DNA of 9,647 bases from Nitrospirota bacterium (GCA_015233485.1 JADFXO010000121.1:1-9647), one strand, 5' to 3'; shown: positions 1-6,215, counted from the first letter of the stretch. Notes: generated from the sequence alone by a model not told the origin. Numbers and translations are program-made.

Positions 1-69
1 ATGAAGGCTAAGAAAGCCGGGAAGAAGGCCGAAGAGAATAAGGCAGAAGAGAAGAAGTCCACCGAGTAA
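1..69 (+). CDS. 3' end of an unidentified gene with a Lys/Glu-rich tail
   Basis: Frame 1 is open from the first base to a TAA at 67-69 and encodes 22 residues that are almost all Lys, Glu and Ala (it begins MKAKKAGKK and ends KKSTE). Highly charged tails like this are common at the C-termini of ribosomal, nucleoid or chaperone-type proteins, so this is most likely the end of a longer gene that starts before the window. The ATG at base 1 may simply be an internal Met codon. No domain is visible and I cannot name the product. It converges on the L,D-transpeptidase gene, with only 9 bases between the two reading frames. Confidence 0.45.
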   Translation: MKAKKAGKKAEENKAEEKKSTE

Positions 70-81
70 GGGCTTTCCTTA
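67..81. other. Small palindrome spanning both converging stop codons
   Basis: TAAGG (67-71) and CCTTA (77-81) form a 5-bp stem around a 5-base loop. The left arm contains the TAA of the plus-strand gene, and the right arm contains, on the other strand, the TAA of the transpeptidase gene. The stem is too short and lacks a clear T-tract on either side, so it is at best a weak bidirectional terminator. Confidence 0.25.
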
Positions 82-969
82 TCTTGAGATTTTGGTGGGA
101 AGGCCTGTTGGGCTGTCAATCGCTGACTTAAGTAGTTTTTGGTTGACATACCTGAACAGGTCTTTTCCACTTAGTTGTTTAAGGGCCTTGGCCGTCAGTT
201 CTTCGCTGCTCAAGCCATTAGGGTGTACTTCAATATAAACCGTGTTTTCATATAGTGCAGCCTTAACGGGTTCATTTATTATCATCACTGGGGTTTTGAC
301 TCTTACGTACCCGAAGAGTTCCTCAATGTCCTCAGGATAGAGTCTGATACAGCCCGAGCTTATCCTCCTGCCAACGCTGTATGGTTTGTTTGTGCCGTGA
401 ATCCCGTAACTTGGAATGGAAAGCTGGAGCCAGTAATCCCCAAGCGGATTATCCGGCCCGGGCGGGACGAGCGGGTCAAGGTCAGGGGTTTCCTCTCTCA
501 TCCGTTTCGTTGGCCGCCATACAGGGTCTTCTACCTTGCCTGTTATGCGATAAAGCCCTTCTGGCGTATTAAACCCTTCTCTTCCTATGCCTATGGGGTA
601 TGTCTTTACGAATCTGTGCCCGTCAAATATGAAAAAAAAATACAACCTCATCTCGGCAAGGTTTACTAAGATACCGTCGTCGAGAATCTCGGGGACTATC
701 CATTGCGTCGGAATGGTTATTGTGATTCCCTCTGCCGGCACCCATGGGTCAACCTTAGGGTTGGTCTCCGTTATGGCATTGTATCCTATGCCGAAGAGGC
801 GCGCTACGTCCAAAAGCGTGTCGTTGTCAATTGTCTTGTACGTCTGCACCGTGCCTATCATAGTCCTTGACGGGTCGTTTACAGAATATGTGCCTGCCCC
901 CTCAACAATCGAATAAAATACCCCGGAGCAGACTAAGCAGCTTAATAAGACTATTCTTATGTTTTTCAT
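79..969 (-). CDS. Secreted L,D-transpeptidase (LysM + YkuD/ErfK type)
   Basis: This 296-residue protein belongs to the ErfK/YbiS/YcfS group of L,D-transpeptidases. These act in the periplasm, either cross-linking peptidoglycan stem peptides 3-3 or attaching proteins to them. Residues 1-25 are a Sec-type signal peptide (MKNIR, then a hydrophobic run, with cleavage likely near VEGAG). Residues 40-90 are LysM-like (DTLLDVARLFGIGYNAITE, then NPKVDPWVPAEG), the usual N-terminal part of this group. The YkuD domain spans about 98-235 and has the catalytic motif HGT with His191, then SSGCIRL with the nucleophile Cys207 and Arg209. I chose the ATG at 969 over an upstream GTG at 1032 for three reasons: the signal peptide begins there, AAAGGAG lies just upstream, and the ATGA overlap with trmJ implies translational coupling. 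The coding strand has a T9 run (632-640) within Tyr110-Phe-Phe-Phe. Which of the two activities it has cannot be told from sequence. Confidence 0.93.
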   Translation of the reverse strand: MKNIRIVLLSCLVCSGVFYSIVEGAGTYSVNDPSRTMIGTVQTYKTIDNDTLLDVARLFGIGYNAITETNPKVDPWVPAEGITITIPTQWIVPEILDDGILVNLAEMRLYFFFIFDGHRFVKTYPIGIGREGFNTPEGLYRITGKVEDPVWRPTKRMREETPDLDPLVPPGPDNPLGDYWLQLSIPSYGIHGTNKPYSVGRRISSGCIRLYPEDIEELFGYVRVKTPVMIINEPVKAALYENTVYIEVHPNGLSSEELTAKALKQLSGKDLFRYVNQKLLKSAIDSPTGLPTKISR

Positions 970-1694
970 AGCGCTCCTTTGATCTTTTCTTCTACTGCCG
1001 TACAAAGGCCGTAAAGCATATCCAGTTCCCACCGCGTGAGGCCGGCGCGCCCGACGAGGTGTCTGATGTTTCGCATAATCCCTCCAATGAGGTTCTCAGA
1101 GCCTCTAAACCCGTATCCTAAGAGCGGGAGCAAACGGTCAATTCGCTCATACAGGCGCTCTAACTCTCCGGCCTTGACCAGCTCGTGCGACGCTCCTCCT
1201 TCGCCCTTGTCATATAGGCGGGCGATTTCGTACGCCGTAACCAATACCGCCTGCGCGAGATTAAGAGAGGGCTGCGCCTCGGACGCCGGTATGTACAACA
1301 ACAGGCCGCACGCCTCAATCTCCTCATTTAACAGGCCTTTGTCCTCACGTCCGAAGACAATGGCAACTTTATTTAACGCCGCCATCTCAAAGGCATATTG
1401 AGCGCCTCCGGCCACAGGCAGCCGCATTCCCCTTGTATTGCCAAAACGCCGCGACGTGCCTATTACGATGGATTTATCCCGTAGGGCATCGTTAAAGTCA
1501 TCATATACGGCACACCCCTGCAGCACGTCCACCGCCCCGTGAGCGAAACGATAGCTCTCATCAGTCAAATAGCCGCACGGCCTGACGAGGACGAGATTGC
1601 TAAACCCCATGTTCTTTATCGCCCTTGCCGCAGCCCCAATGTTGCCGCCTTCTTTCGGTTCAACCAGTATGTAGTAAATGTTACTTTTCGACAT
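966..1694 (-). CDS. trmJ: tRNA (cytidine/uridine-2'-O-)-methyltransferase TrmJ
   Basis: This is a 242-residue SpoU/TrmH-class (SPOUT) RNA 2'-O-methyltransferase. TrmJ uses SAM to methylate the ribose of nucleotide 32 in the anticodon loop of several tRNAs. All three SpoU motifs are present: motif 1 at 18-25 (NIGAAARA, with the catalytic-type Arg24), motif 2 at 114-122 (FGREDKGLL) and motif 3 at 142-149 (PSLNLAQA), which form the trefoil-knot SAM site. The C-terminal extension (about 175-240, including MRNIRHLVGRAGLT) is typical of TrmJ rather than TrmL or TrmH. The ATG at 1694 has GGAG at 1706-1709 on the minus strand, about 11 bases upstream, which is somewhat distant. Its TGA overlaps the ATG of the transpeptidase gene, so the two are co-transcribed. 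Substrate tRNA and position are inferred from the family. Confidence 0.88.
   Translation of the reverse strand: MSKSNIYYILVEPKEGGNIGAAARAIKNMGFSNLVLVRPCGYLTDESYRFAHGAVDVLQGCAVYDDFNDALRDKSIVIGTSRRFGNTRGMRLPVAGGAQYAFEMAALNKVAIVFGREDKGLLNEEIEACGLLLYIPASEAQPSLNLAQAVLVTAYEIARLYDKGEGGASHELVKAGELERLYERIDRLLPLLGYGFRGSENLIGGIMRNIRHLVGRAGLTRWELDMLYGLCTAVEEKIKGAL
974..980 (-). promoter_or_regulatory. Ribosome binding site of the L,D-transpeptidase gene
   Basis: On the minus strand AAAGGAG lies 4 bases upstream of the ATG at 969, inside the 3' end of trmJ. It decides the start of the transpeptidase in favour of the Met that begins the signal peptide. Confidence 0.8.
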
Positions 1695-1776
1695 CCCTGT
1701 TATATCTCCAACCCAGCCGCTTATATTAATATAACAAACAAAAAAAATACAAATTATGTTACAATCCTAGTTTCGT
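1695..1776. promoter_or_regulatory. Divergent trmJ / rluB promoter region
   Basis: This 82-base AT-rich gap separates two diverging operons and must contain promoters for both. A perfect 14-bp palindrome (TTATATTAATATAA) sits at 1721-1734 and could supply the -10 region for the trmJ side or bind a dimeric regulator. On the plus strand TACAAT at 1760-1765 is a good -10 match. It would place the transcript start about 5 bases before the rluB ATG. No convincing -35 box was found for either direction. Confidence 0.5.
1721..1734. repeat. Perfect 14-bp palindrome in the divergent promoter
   Basis: TTATATTAATATAA reads the same on both strands. The next bases outward (C on each side) do not pair. 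It is AT-only, so chance occurrence in an AT-rich promoter is quite possible, but its position between two divergent operons makes an operator or a shared promoter element conceivable. Confidence 0.5.
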
Positions 1777-2535
1777 ATGGAAGAGAGACTACAAAAAATA
1801 ATTGCGTCTTCCGGTCTTACATCAAGGCGGAAGGCCGAGGAGATGATTCTTGAGGGCCGCGTTACCGTAAACGGCAAGGGCGCTGTTATCGGGATGAAGG
1901 CGGATGTCGAAAAAGACCATATAAAAGTAGACGGCAAACTCCTGAATCCAAAAATCGGCCAGAGGCGCGTCTATATCAAATTCAACAAACCCGACGAGGT
2001 CGTAACCACGATGACAGACCCCGAAGGCAGGCCAACCGTGGCCGATTATATCGTCGGCGTAGGGCAGCGCGTCTATCCCGTGGGTAGGCTCGACTACCAT
2101 ACGGAGGGGTTATTGCTTCTTACGAATGACGGTGATTTGGCCTATCACATCCTCCATCCCACAAAAAAAATCCCTAAGACGTATCAGGTAAAGGTCAAAG
2201 GAGACATCTCGGATGTCGATTTGGATAAGCTGCGCCGCGGCGTAAGGCTCGAAGACGGCGTAACCGCCCCGGCCGGGATAAAGAGAATGAAAAGCAAGGA
2301 TACCGTGTCAAACACGTGGCTTGAGGCGACCATATATGAAGGGAAAAAACGCCAGATACGCCGAATGTTTACTTATGTAAAACACCCCGTTGCGAAACTG
2401 AAGCGGGTTGCAATAAATGGCATCACGTTGGGAAACCTCAAGCCGGGCCAGTGGGTTTACCTGACGCAGGAAGAGCTGTATTCAATATTCAAAGAGGTTG
2501 ACATAAAACCCAACGGGAGGCCGGATGTACACTAG
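1777..2535 (+). CDS. rluB: 23S rRNA pseudouridine synthase RluB
   Basis: This is a 252-residue pseudouridine synthase of the RsuA/RluB/RluE/RluF family. RluB isomerises a uridine in helix 89 of 23S rRNA (U2605 in E. coli numbering). An S4 RNA-binding domain lies at about 1-60 (MEERLQKIIASSGLTSRRKA, then RVTVNGK). The catalytic domain contains PVGRLDYHTEGLLLLTNDG (101-119), in which Asp106 is the nucleophile. The YEGKKRQIRRMF motif (188-199) follows. The start agrees with the usual MEERLQKI opening of this family. No Shine-Dalgarno sequence is visible, and the best -10 box ends only 11 bases upstream, so the mRNA may be nearly leaderless. The 3' end overlaps aspS by 11 bases. RluB is preferred over RsuA because of overall resemblance, although the two are hard to separate by eye. 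Confidence 0.87.
   Translation: MEERLQKIIASSGLTSRRKAEEMILEGRVTVNGKGAVIGMKADVEKDHIKVDGKLLNPKIGQRRVYIKFNKPDEVVTTMTDPEGRPTVADYIVGVGQRVYPVGRLDYHTEGLLLLTNDGDLAYHILHPTKKIPKTYQVKVKGDISDVDLDKLRRGVRLEDGVTAPAGIKRMKSKDTVSNTWLEATIYEGKKRQIRRMFTYVKHPVAKLKRVAINGITLGNLKPGQWVYLTQEELYSIFKEVDIKPNGRPDVH
2515..2520 (+). promoter_or_regulatory. Ribosome binding site of aspS inside rluB
   Basis: GGGAGG lies 4 bases before the ATG at 2525 and within the last codons of rluB. It supports the start chosen for aspS even though that start overlaps rluB by 11 bases. Confidence 0.7.
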
Positions 2536-4330
2536 CAATGTGTACCGGAGCATAGGCTGCGGGGAGATAGGTAGCACACACGCAGGGAAAGAAGTAATGA
2601 TGAGCGGGTGGGTGTTTCGCAGCCGCGACCACGGCGGACTGATATTTTGTGATTTGAGAGACAGGACGGGCGCGGCACAGTTGGTATTCAGCCCTGATTA
2701 CGGTGAGAAAACTATTCACAAGATGGCCCACCAACTAAGGGCCGAATACGTAATTACCGTCAAAGGCGATGTACGCATAAGGCCCGAAGGCACCGAAAAC
2801 CCCGGCATCCCGACCGGAAGCGTTGAGGTCTATGTAAAAGAGCTTGAGATATTAAACAAGTGTGAACCCCTGCCTTTTCAGCTCGACCAGGACGTCGATA
2901 TTGCCGAGGCCAACCGCTTAAAATACCGTTATCTCGACCTTCGCAGGCCGGAGATGTTGAAAAATATTGTCACGCGCCATAAGACATGCAAGGCCGTCCG
3001 GGATTATCTGGACAGAGAAGGTTTTTTAGAGATAGAAACCCCCGTGCTGACAAAATCAACGCCGGAGGGGGCGCGCGATTATCTCGTGCCAAGCCGCATG
3101 ACGCCGGGCTGTTTTTATGCCCTTCCTCAGTCGCCGCAGCTCTTTAAGCAGCTCCTGATGGTAGGCGGCATGGAGAGATATTATCAAATAGTGCGGTGTT
3201 TTCGCGATGAGGACTTACGGGCGGACAGACAGCCGGAATTTACGCAAATCGACATGGAGATGTCCTTTGTCGGCGTTGACGACATAATAAATCTTGTTGA
3301 AGGTCTTGTAAAGAAGGTATTTAAAGAGATAAGAAGCGAAGAGCTGCCCACTCCATTTGAGAGGCTGCCGTATAGCGACGCGATGGAGCGTTTCGGCAAC
3401 GACAAACCGGATATGAGGTTCCAGCTGGAGCTTAAGGACATGGCCGGTTTGGCGTCGAAGAGTTCGTTTAAGGTATTTCTTGACGCGCTCGCAGCCGGCG
3501 GGCGGGTTAAAGGTCTTCTTGGAAAAGGCATGGCGGGCTATTCACGGCGTGAAACGGATCTCCTCACAGCTGAGGCGCAGTCCCTTGGCGCAAAAGGCCT
3601 TGCGTGGATAAAGGTAAAGGACGCGTTTGAGTCGCCTATATTAAAATTCTTCCCAGAGGATGTCGTACGGCAAATGGCCGGCAGGCTTATGGCCGCCCCC
3701 GGCGATATGATGCTCTTTGTGGCAGATAAGGAGCGCGTAGTTAATGACGTTTTAAGCCGTATGCGTCTTGACATTGCAAAAAAACAGAATCTCATTCCCA
3801 CAGGGGACAAATTCGCATGGATAACAGACTTTCCCCTGTTTGAGTGGAATGAAGAGGACTCCAGATTTCAGGCAATCCACCACCCGTTTACATCCCCTAC
3901 GGAAGATGGCATAAAAAAAATAATGGATGGCGGCGATTTAGATTTGTCGAAACTAAAATCGAAGGCCTATGACCTCGTGCTAAATGGCAGCGAGATAGGC
4001 GGGGGGAGTATTCGTATTCATGACTCAGAGCTGCAAAAAAAGATATTGAAACTTATCGGCATGGCGGAGGAGGAGGCCGAAGAGCGGTTTGGCTTCCTGC
4101 TTGATGCCCTAAAGTACGGTGCGCCGCCTCATGGAGGGCTTGCCATTGGGCTTGACCGTCTCGTAATGCTCATGACCGGGTCACAGTCGATAAGGGATGT
4201 GATTGCCTTTCCAAAGACACAGAGGGCAGCCTGTCCTCTTAGCGGTGCGCCGTCTCATGTCGATAAAAAACAGCTTAGAGAACTGTATATCCGCCTGAAT
4301 GTCCCCGATGAGAAACCGGCTGCAGAATAA
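2525..4330 (+). CDS. aspS: Aspartyl-tRNA synthetase, probably non-discriminating
   Basis: This is a 601-residue class II synthetase that activates aspartate with ATP and loads it onto tRNA. Length and layout fit bacterial AspRS: an N-terminal OB-fold anticodon-binding domain (about 1-110), then the catalytic core. The core carries the Asp pocket PQSPQLFKQ (Ser203, Gln205, Lys208), motif 2 FRDEDLRADRQPEFTQID (226-243) and the bacterial GAD insertion (about 285-425). GGGSIR (Arg497) and motif 3 GLAIGLDRL (538-546) follow. All residues I can align with known Asp-binding positions of the E. coli enzyme are kept. At the position of E. coli Leu30 this enzyme has His36 (RDHGG). The histidine is found in AspRSs that also charge tRNA-Asn, such as that of Pseudomonas aeruginosa. 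If so, the organism would convert Asp-tRNA-Asn with GatCAB. It is co-transcribed with rluB. Confidence 0.97.
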   Translation: MYTSNVYRSIGCGEIGSTHAGKEVMMSGWVFRSRDHGGLIFCDLRDRTGAAQLVFSPDYGEKTIHKMAHQLRAEYVITVKGDVRIRPEGTENPGIPTGSVEVYVKELEILNKCEPLPFQLDQDVDIAEANRLKYRYLDLRRPEMLKNIVTRHKTCKAVRDYLDREGFLEIETPVLTKSTPEGARDYLVPSRMTPGCFYALPQSPQLFKQLLMVGGMERYYQIVRCFRDEDLRADRQPEFTQIDMEMSFVGVDDIINLVEGLVKKVFKEIRSEELPTPFERLPYSDAMERFGNDKPDMRFQLELKDMAGLASKSSFKVFLDALAAGGRVKGLLGKGMAGYSRRETDLLTAEAQSLGAKGLAWIKVKDAFESPILKFFPEDVVRQMAGRLMAAPGDMMLFVADKERVVNDVLSRMRLDIAKKQNLIPTGDKFAWITDFPLFEWNEEDSRFQAIHHPFTSPTEDGIKKIMDGGDLDLSKLKSKAYDLVLNGSEIGGGSIRIHDSELQKKILKLIGMAEEEAEERFGFLLDALKYGAPPHGGLAIGLDRLVMLMTGSQSIRDVIAFPKTQRAACPLSGAPSHVDKKQLRELYIRLNVPDEKPAAE

Positions 4331-4341
4331 GGATTAAAGAT

Positions 4342-4362
4342 GAAGGGAGGTAACCCCCCTTC
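4342..4362. terminator. Possible bidirectional terminator hairpin after aspS
   Basis: GAAGGG (4342-4347) pairs with CCCTTC (4357-4362), and some further G-C pairs are possible in the loop. It starts 12 bases after the aspS stop and lies between converging genes, which suits a terminator. No T-tract follows on either strand, so intrinsic termination here is uncertain. Confidence 0.4.
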
Positions 4363-4407
4363 ACCCCGTATTCTCGCACATGTTTTATTTATTTAATTTG
4401 GGCTGCC

Positions 4408-4443
4408 GCCGCCAAGACGGGGGATTATCCCCTCGTTGGCGGC
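4408..4443. repeat. Large GC-rich imperfect hairpin between converging genes
   Basis: GCCGCCAA (4408-4415) is the exact reverse complement of TTGGCGGC (4436-4443). Inside these arms CGGGGG (4418-4423) pairs with CCCC-T-CG (4429-4435). The result is a stem of about 14 bp with a 2-base bulge (GA) on one side, a 1-base bulge (T) on the other, and a 5-base loop. It lies 24 bases past the stop of the channel gene. On the minus strand it is followed by an A-rich rather than a T-rich stretch, so it is not a standard terminator. It may be an mRNA-stabilising or factor-dependent 3' structure, or a small dispersed repeat. Confidence 0.5.
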
Positions 4444-4466
4444 TTCGGTACTCCGGCTACAGGCTC

Positions 4467-5885
4467 TTACGACATGTTAAAGAATTCCCTGATTTTATGA
4501 AACATCTTCGTTTTCTTACTTGCAAACTGGGCGTTGAGCTGCTCTTCGGACAGTGCCTGTTCGCTCATTTTTCGGGCCAATTGCTCATTTTCGATTTCCC
4601 TGCGCGTTATAATGGAGCTGATTGATTCGACGGCGCTCGGATTGTCCATTATTACATTGGAGAACCCCTCCTTATCAAGAACGAGGAGTAACGTGTCTTC
4701 TTTAGCCGTCACGCTGGCAGTTCTGATACCTCCGGTAAAAAGGGAAATCTCTCCGAAAAAATCCCCCCTCTTAAGAACGGCCACTTCGTTACCGCCTACC
4801 GTTACCGAAACCCTGCCCCTTCGAATGACATAGAAGGAGTCGCCTTCGTCGCCCTCTTCAAAGATACTTTCACCTTGTCCGAAATATTTTTGGGCCAGCA
4901 GCGAGGCGATTTCTTTTTGTCCATCTTTGGGGAAGATGGAGAAAAACTCTATTCGCTGTACGGCTGAGTATTTCTGTTCGAACTCGTCGCTGCTGTCAGC
5001 GCAGGTTACGGGATGGCAGTAAACATCTCTGACGGGAAACGGAATCCTGATGTTTTCTCTTTTGAAGGCGTACCAGAGTTTAGTCATTATAATGTTGGCG
5101 ATGTGGGGTTTGAGGCCGTAGTCGTTAATCCAGACCCTGATCTCGTATTCGATGGCGGAGTCGTTATATTTTATCACCCATACCTCCGGTGGAGGATTTT
5201 TTAATGCGTAAGTCCTTAGGCATACCGATTCGATAACCTGCTTTACCTTATTGGGAGGGGTATCGTAGTCCACACCTACGAAGAGGCTCATGATATGATT
5301 TGGTGTGGGATAATTTGCGCTGAGAATCGTATCCTTTATAATATTGCCGTTGGGAATGACCAGATAATCGTTAGAATGCGTGAGGAGTTTAGTCGTGCGC
5401 CAGTTTATCTCGATGACCTTGCAGTCTGTATCTTTTACGCGTATCCAGTCGTTGATTCTAAAGGGGGTCTCTATGTGCAGCACTACGCCTGCGATAAGAT
5501 TGGTCAGGGTATCCTGCAGCGCAAGACCTATGACCATAGAAAATACCGCCGAAGTCGTTATTATAGGAGTCAAATCGATGCCAAACTGTATTTTCAATAT
5601 CGCGAACAGGGCTATAGCGTATATAACCGCCTTGACGATGTCATGGATGAGCTTAGGAACCGCAATCTTTGCCCTTTCGATATATAGCGTGCTGAAAAAG
5701 TAATCGGCTGTTTTAAAAATGCCATAAAAAAACAAACCATAAACGAAGGCGTTCGTTACTTTAATATCAATAGGCGGTTTATTGACAGACACATATATGC
5801 CGATAGCAACGGCAAGGAGAACAAGCAGGGCGTACTTAATCAGGGACGACGACCGCCCGGGTTTAATGTTATCTTTTATATGCAT
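4467..5885 (-). CDS. MscS-family channel with C-terminal cyclic-nucleotide-binding domain
   Basis: With the start chosen here the protein has 472 residues. Hydrophobic segments at about 14-33, 43-64, 83-100 and 108-138 give membrane helices, the last being the pore-lining TM3 of MscS (SAVFSMVIGLALQDTLTNLI). The MscS beta domain follows (FRINDWIRV at 142-150, VIPNGNI at 176-182), then the mixed alpha/beta region to about 290. Residues 310-425 are a CAP-type cyclic-nucleotide-binding domain with a phosphate-binding cassette (FGEISLFTGGIRTASV). It keeps the ligand Glu379 and Arg388, so it probably binds cAMP or cGMP. A charged helical tail (428-470) ends the protein. Such fusions occur as bacterial cyclic-nucleotide-gated MscS relatives of the inner membrane. 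A TTG start at 5963 would add 26 residues, but a good promoter lies inside that extension, so the ATG at 5885 is preferred. Neither start has a clear Shine-Dalgarno sequence. GC content matches the housekeeping block rather than the neighbouring AT-rich module. Confidence 0.9.
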   Translation of the reverse strand: MHIKDNIKPGRSSSLIKYALLVLLAVAIGIYVSVNKPPIDIKVTNAFVYGLFFYGIFKTADYFFSTLYIERAKIAVPKLIHDIVKAVIYAIALFAILKIQFGIDLTPIITTSAVFSMVIGLALQDTLTNLIAGVVLHIETPFRINDWIRVKDTDCKVIEINWRTTKLLTHSNDYLVIPNGNIIKDTILSANYPTPNHIMSLFVGVDYDTPPNKVKQVIESVCLRTYALKNPPPEVWVIKYNDSAIEYEIRVWINDYGLKPHIANIIMTKLWYAFKRENIRIPFPVRDVYCHPVTCADSSDEFEQKYSAVQRIEFFSIFPKDGQKEIASLLAQKYFGQGESIFEEGDEGDSFYVIRRGRVSVTVGGNEVAVLKRGDFFGEISLFTGGIRTASVTAKEDTLLLVLDKEGFSNVIMDNPSAVESISSIITRREIENEQLARKMSEQALSEEQLNAQFASKKTKMFHKIREFFNMS

Positions 5886-5895
5886 AATTTTAGCC

Positions 5896-5912
5896 GCTGC
5901 GACGCACGCAGC
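5896..5912 (-). other. Hairpin in the channel gene's 5' leader
   Basis: GCTGCG (5896-5901) and CGCAGC (5907-5912) form a 6-bp GC-rich stem with a 5-base loop just upstream of the start codon and inside the predicted leader. It could affect translation of a message that lacks a clear Shine-Dalgarno sequence. No known riboswitch is recognised. Confidence 0.35.
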
Positions 5913-5924
5913 TCGCACATAAAT

Positions 5925-5953
5925 AAATAACACTATCGAGCCACCGTTGTCAA
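5925..5953 (-). promoter_or_regulatory. Sigma70-like promoter of the MscS/cNMP channel gene
   Basis: On the minus strand a perfect TTGACA (5948-5953) is followed after exactly 17 bases by TTATTT (5925-5930). The transcript would start near 5918 and have a leader of about 33 bases before the ATG at 5885. This is the main reason for rejecting the longer TTG-initiated frame. Confidence 0.6.
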
Positions 5954-5962
5954 GGAGGGCCA

Positions 5963-5996
5963 ACCGGGTGTCGACCGGGGCGTGTCAGTACCCGGT
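5963..5996. repeat. Inverted repeat in the divergent region
   Basis: ACCGGGT at 5963-5969 is repeated inverted as ACCCGGT at 5990-5996, separated by a GC-rich 20-base spacer. It lies between the promoter of the channel gene and that of the KAP/NACHT module. The arms are short, so this may be chance. A regulator-binding site or a boundary element is possible. Confidence 0.3.
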
Positions 5997-6067
5997 GATT
6001 CCAAGGTAAAGAAATTGCTGTATTAAGCGAAAGGAGCTTATCATAGTGTATTGTTTTGGAGTTCTTC

Positions 6068-6076
6068 TGGTATAAT
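6068..6076 (+). promoter_or_regulatory. Extended -10 promoter of the KAP-NACHT module
   Basis: TGGTATAAT is a perfect extended -10 element (TGn then TATAAT). There is no good -35 at 17 bases, only TTGTTT at a 14-base spacing, which fits an extended -10 promoter that does not need one. The predicted transcript start, about 7 bases downstream, coincides with the ATG at 6083. Confidence 0.6.
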
Positions 6077-6082
6077 AAGGTC

Positions 6083-6208
6083 ATGACAGGGACAATAGAA
6101 CTTTACAACGTGCTAAAGTACACATTAGGTGAGGTAGCCGCGATGCTCGTGGCACAGGCCGGTGTAGTTGCGGCATTCATACGGCTATTTGGGATTTTTG
6201 GAAAATAG
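6083..6208 (+). CDS. Possible 41-residue hydrophobic small protein, perhaps leaderless
   Basis: An ATG at 6083 opens a 41-codon frame ending in TAG at 6206-6208. It encodes a peptide with a polar N-terminus (MTGTIELYNVLKY) and a 16-residue uncharged hydrophobic run at about 18-33 (VAAMLVAQAGVVAAFI), ending FGIFGK. The run is long enough to insert in, or lie on, a membrane. Three things favour it being real: the perfect -10 box places the transcript start on this ATG, the KAP gene begins 7 bases after its stop, and otherwise the leader would be over 130 bases of unexplained sequence. Against it are its short length, the lack of a true Shine-Dalgarno sequence, and my not recognising a family. 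If real, it would be co-transcribed with the NTPases and could be a small membrane partner. That is speculation. Confidence 0.4.
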   Translation: MTGTIELYNVLKYTLGEVAAMLVAQAGVVAAFIRLFGIFGK

Positions 6209-6215
6209 TCTGATT

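Noticed and set aside
970..1032. A longer L,D-transpeptidase starting at 1032 within trmJ
   Set aside because: The added 21 residues are charged, would bury the signal peptide, and lie in another frame of trmJ. AAAGGAG and the ATGA overlap support 969.
4380..4625. An 81-residue plus-strand frame between aspS and the channel gene
   Set aside because: Its first part runs through the hairpin region and its rest is antisense to the channel gene. No Shine-Dalgarno sequence, no recognisable domain.
5886..5963. A longer channel protein starting at a TTG at 5963 (26 extra residues)
   Set aside because: A TTGACA-N17-TTATTT promoter lies inside this extension and no Shine-Dalgarno sequence precedes the TTG. 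The ATG at 5885 is preferred.
5955..6010. A tRNA gene or tRNA-derived attachment site in the GC-rich stretch before the KAP module
   Set aside because: The stretch contains an inverted repeat and a terminal TTCCA, but no cloverleaf, anticodon arm or TTCGAAT-type T loop can be folded.
6046..6075. A 9-residue GTG minicistron preceded by AAGGAG at 6031-6036
   Set aside because: The Shine-Dalgarno spacing is good, but the frame is only nine codons and overlaps the best promoter -10 box. It would need a promoter further upstream that I could not find.
6168..6215. A TTG start adding 16 residues to the KAP NTPase
   Set aside because: It overlaps the small ORF and has no Shine-Dalgarno sequence. 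The added residues are the small ORF's hydrophobic end read in another frame.
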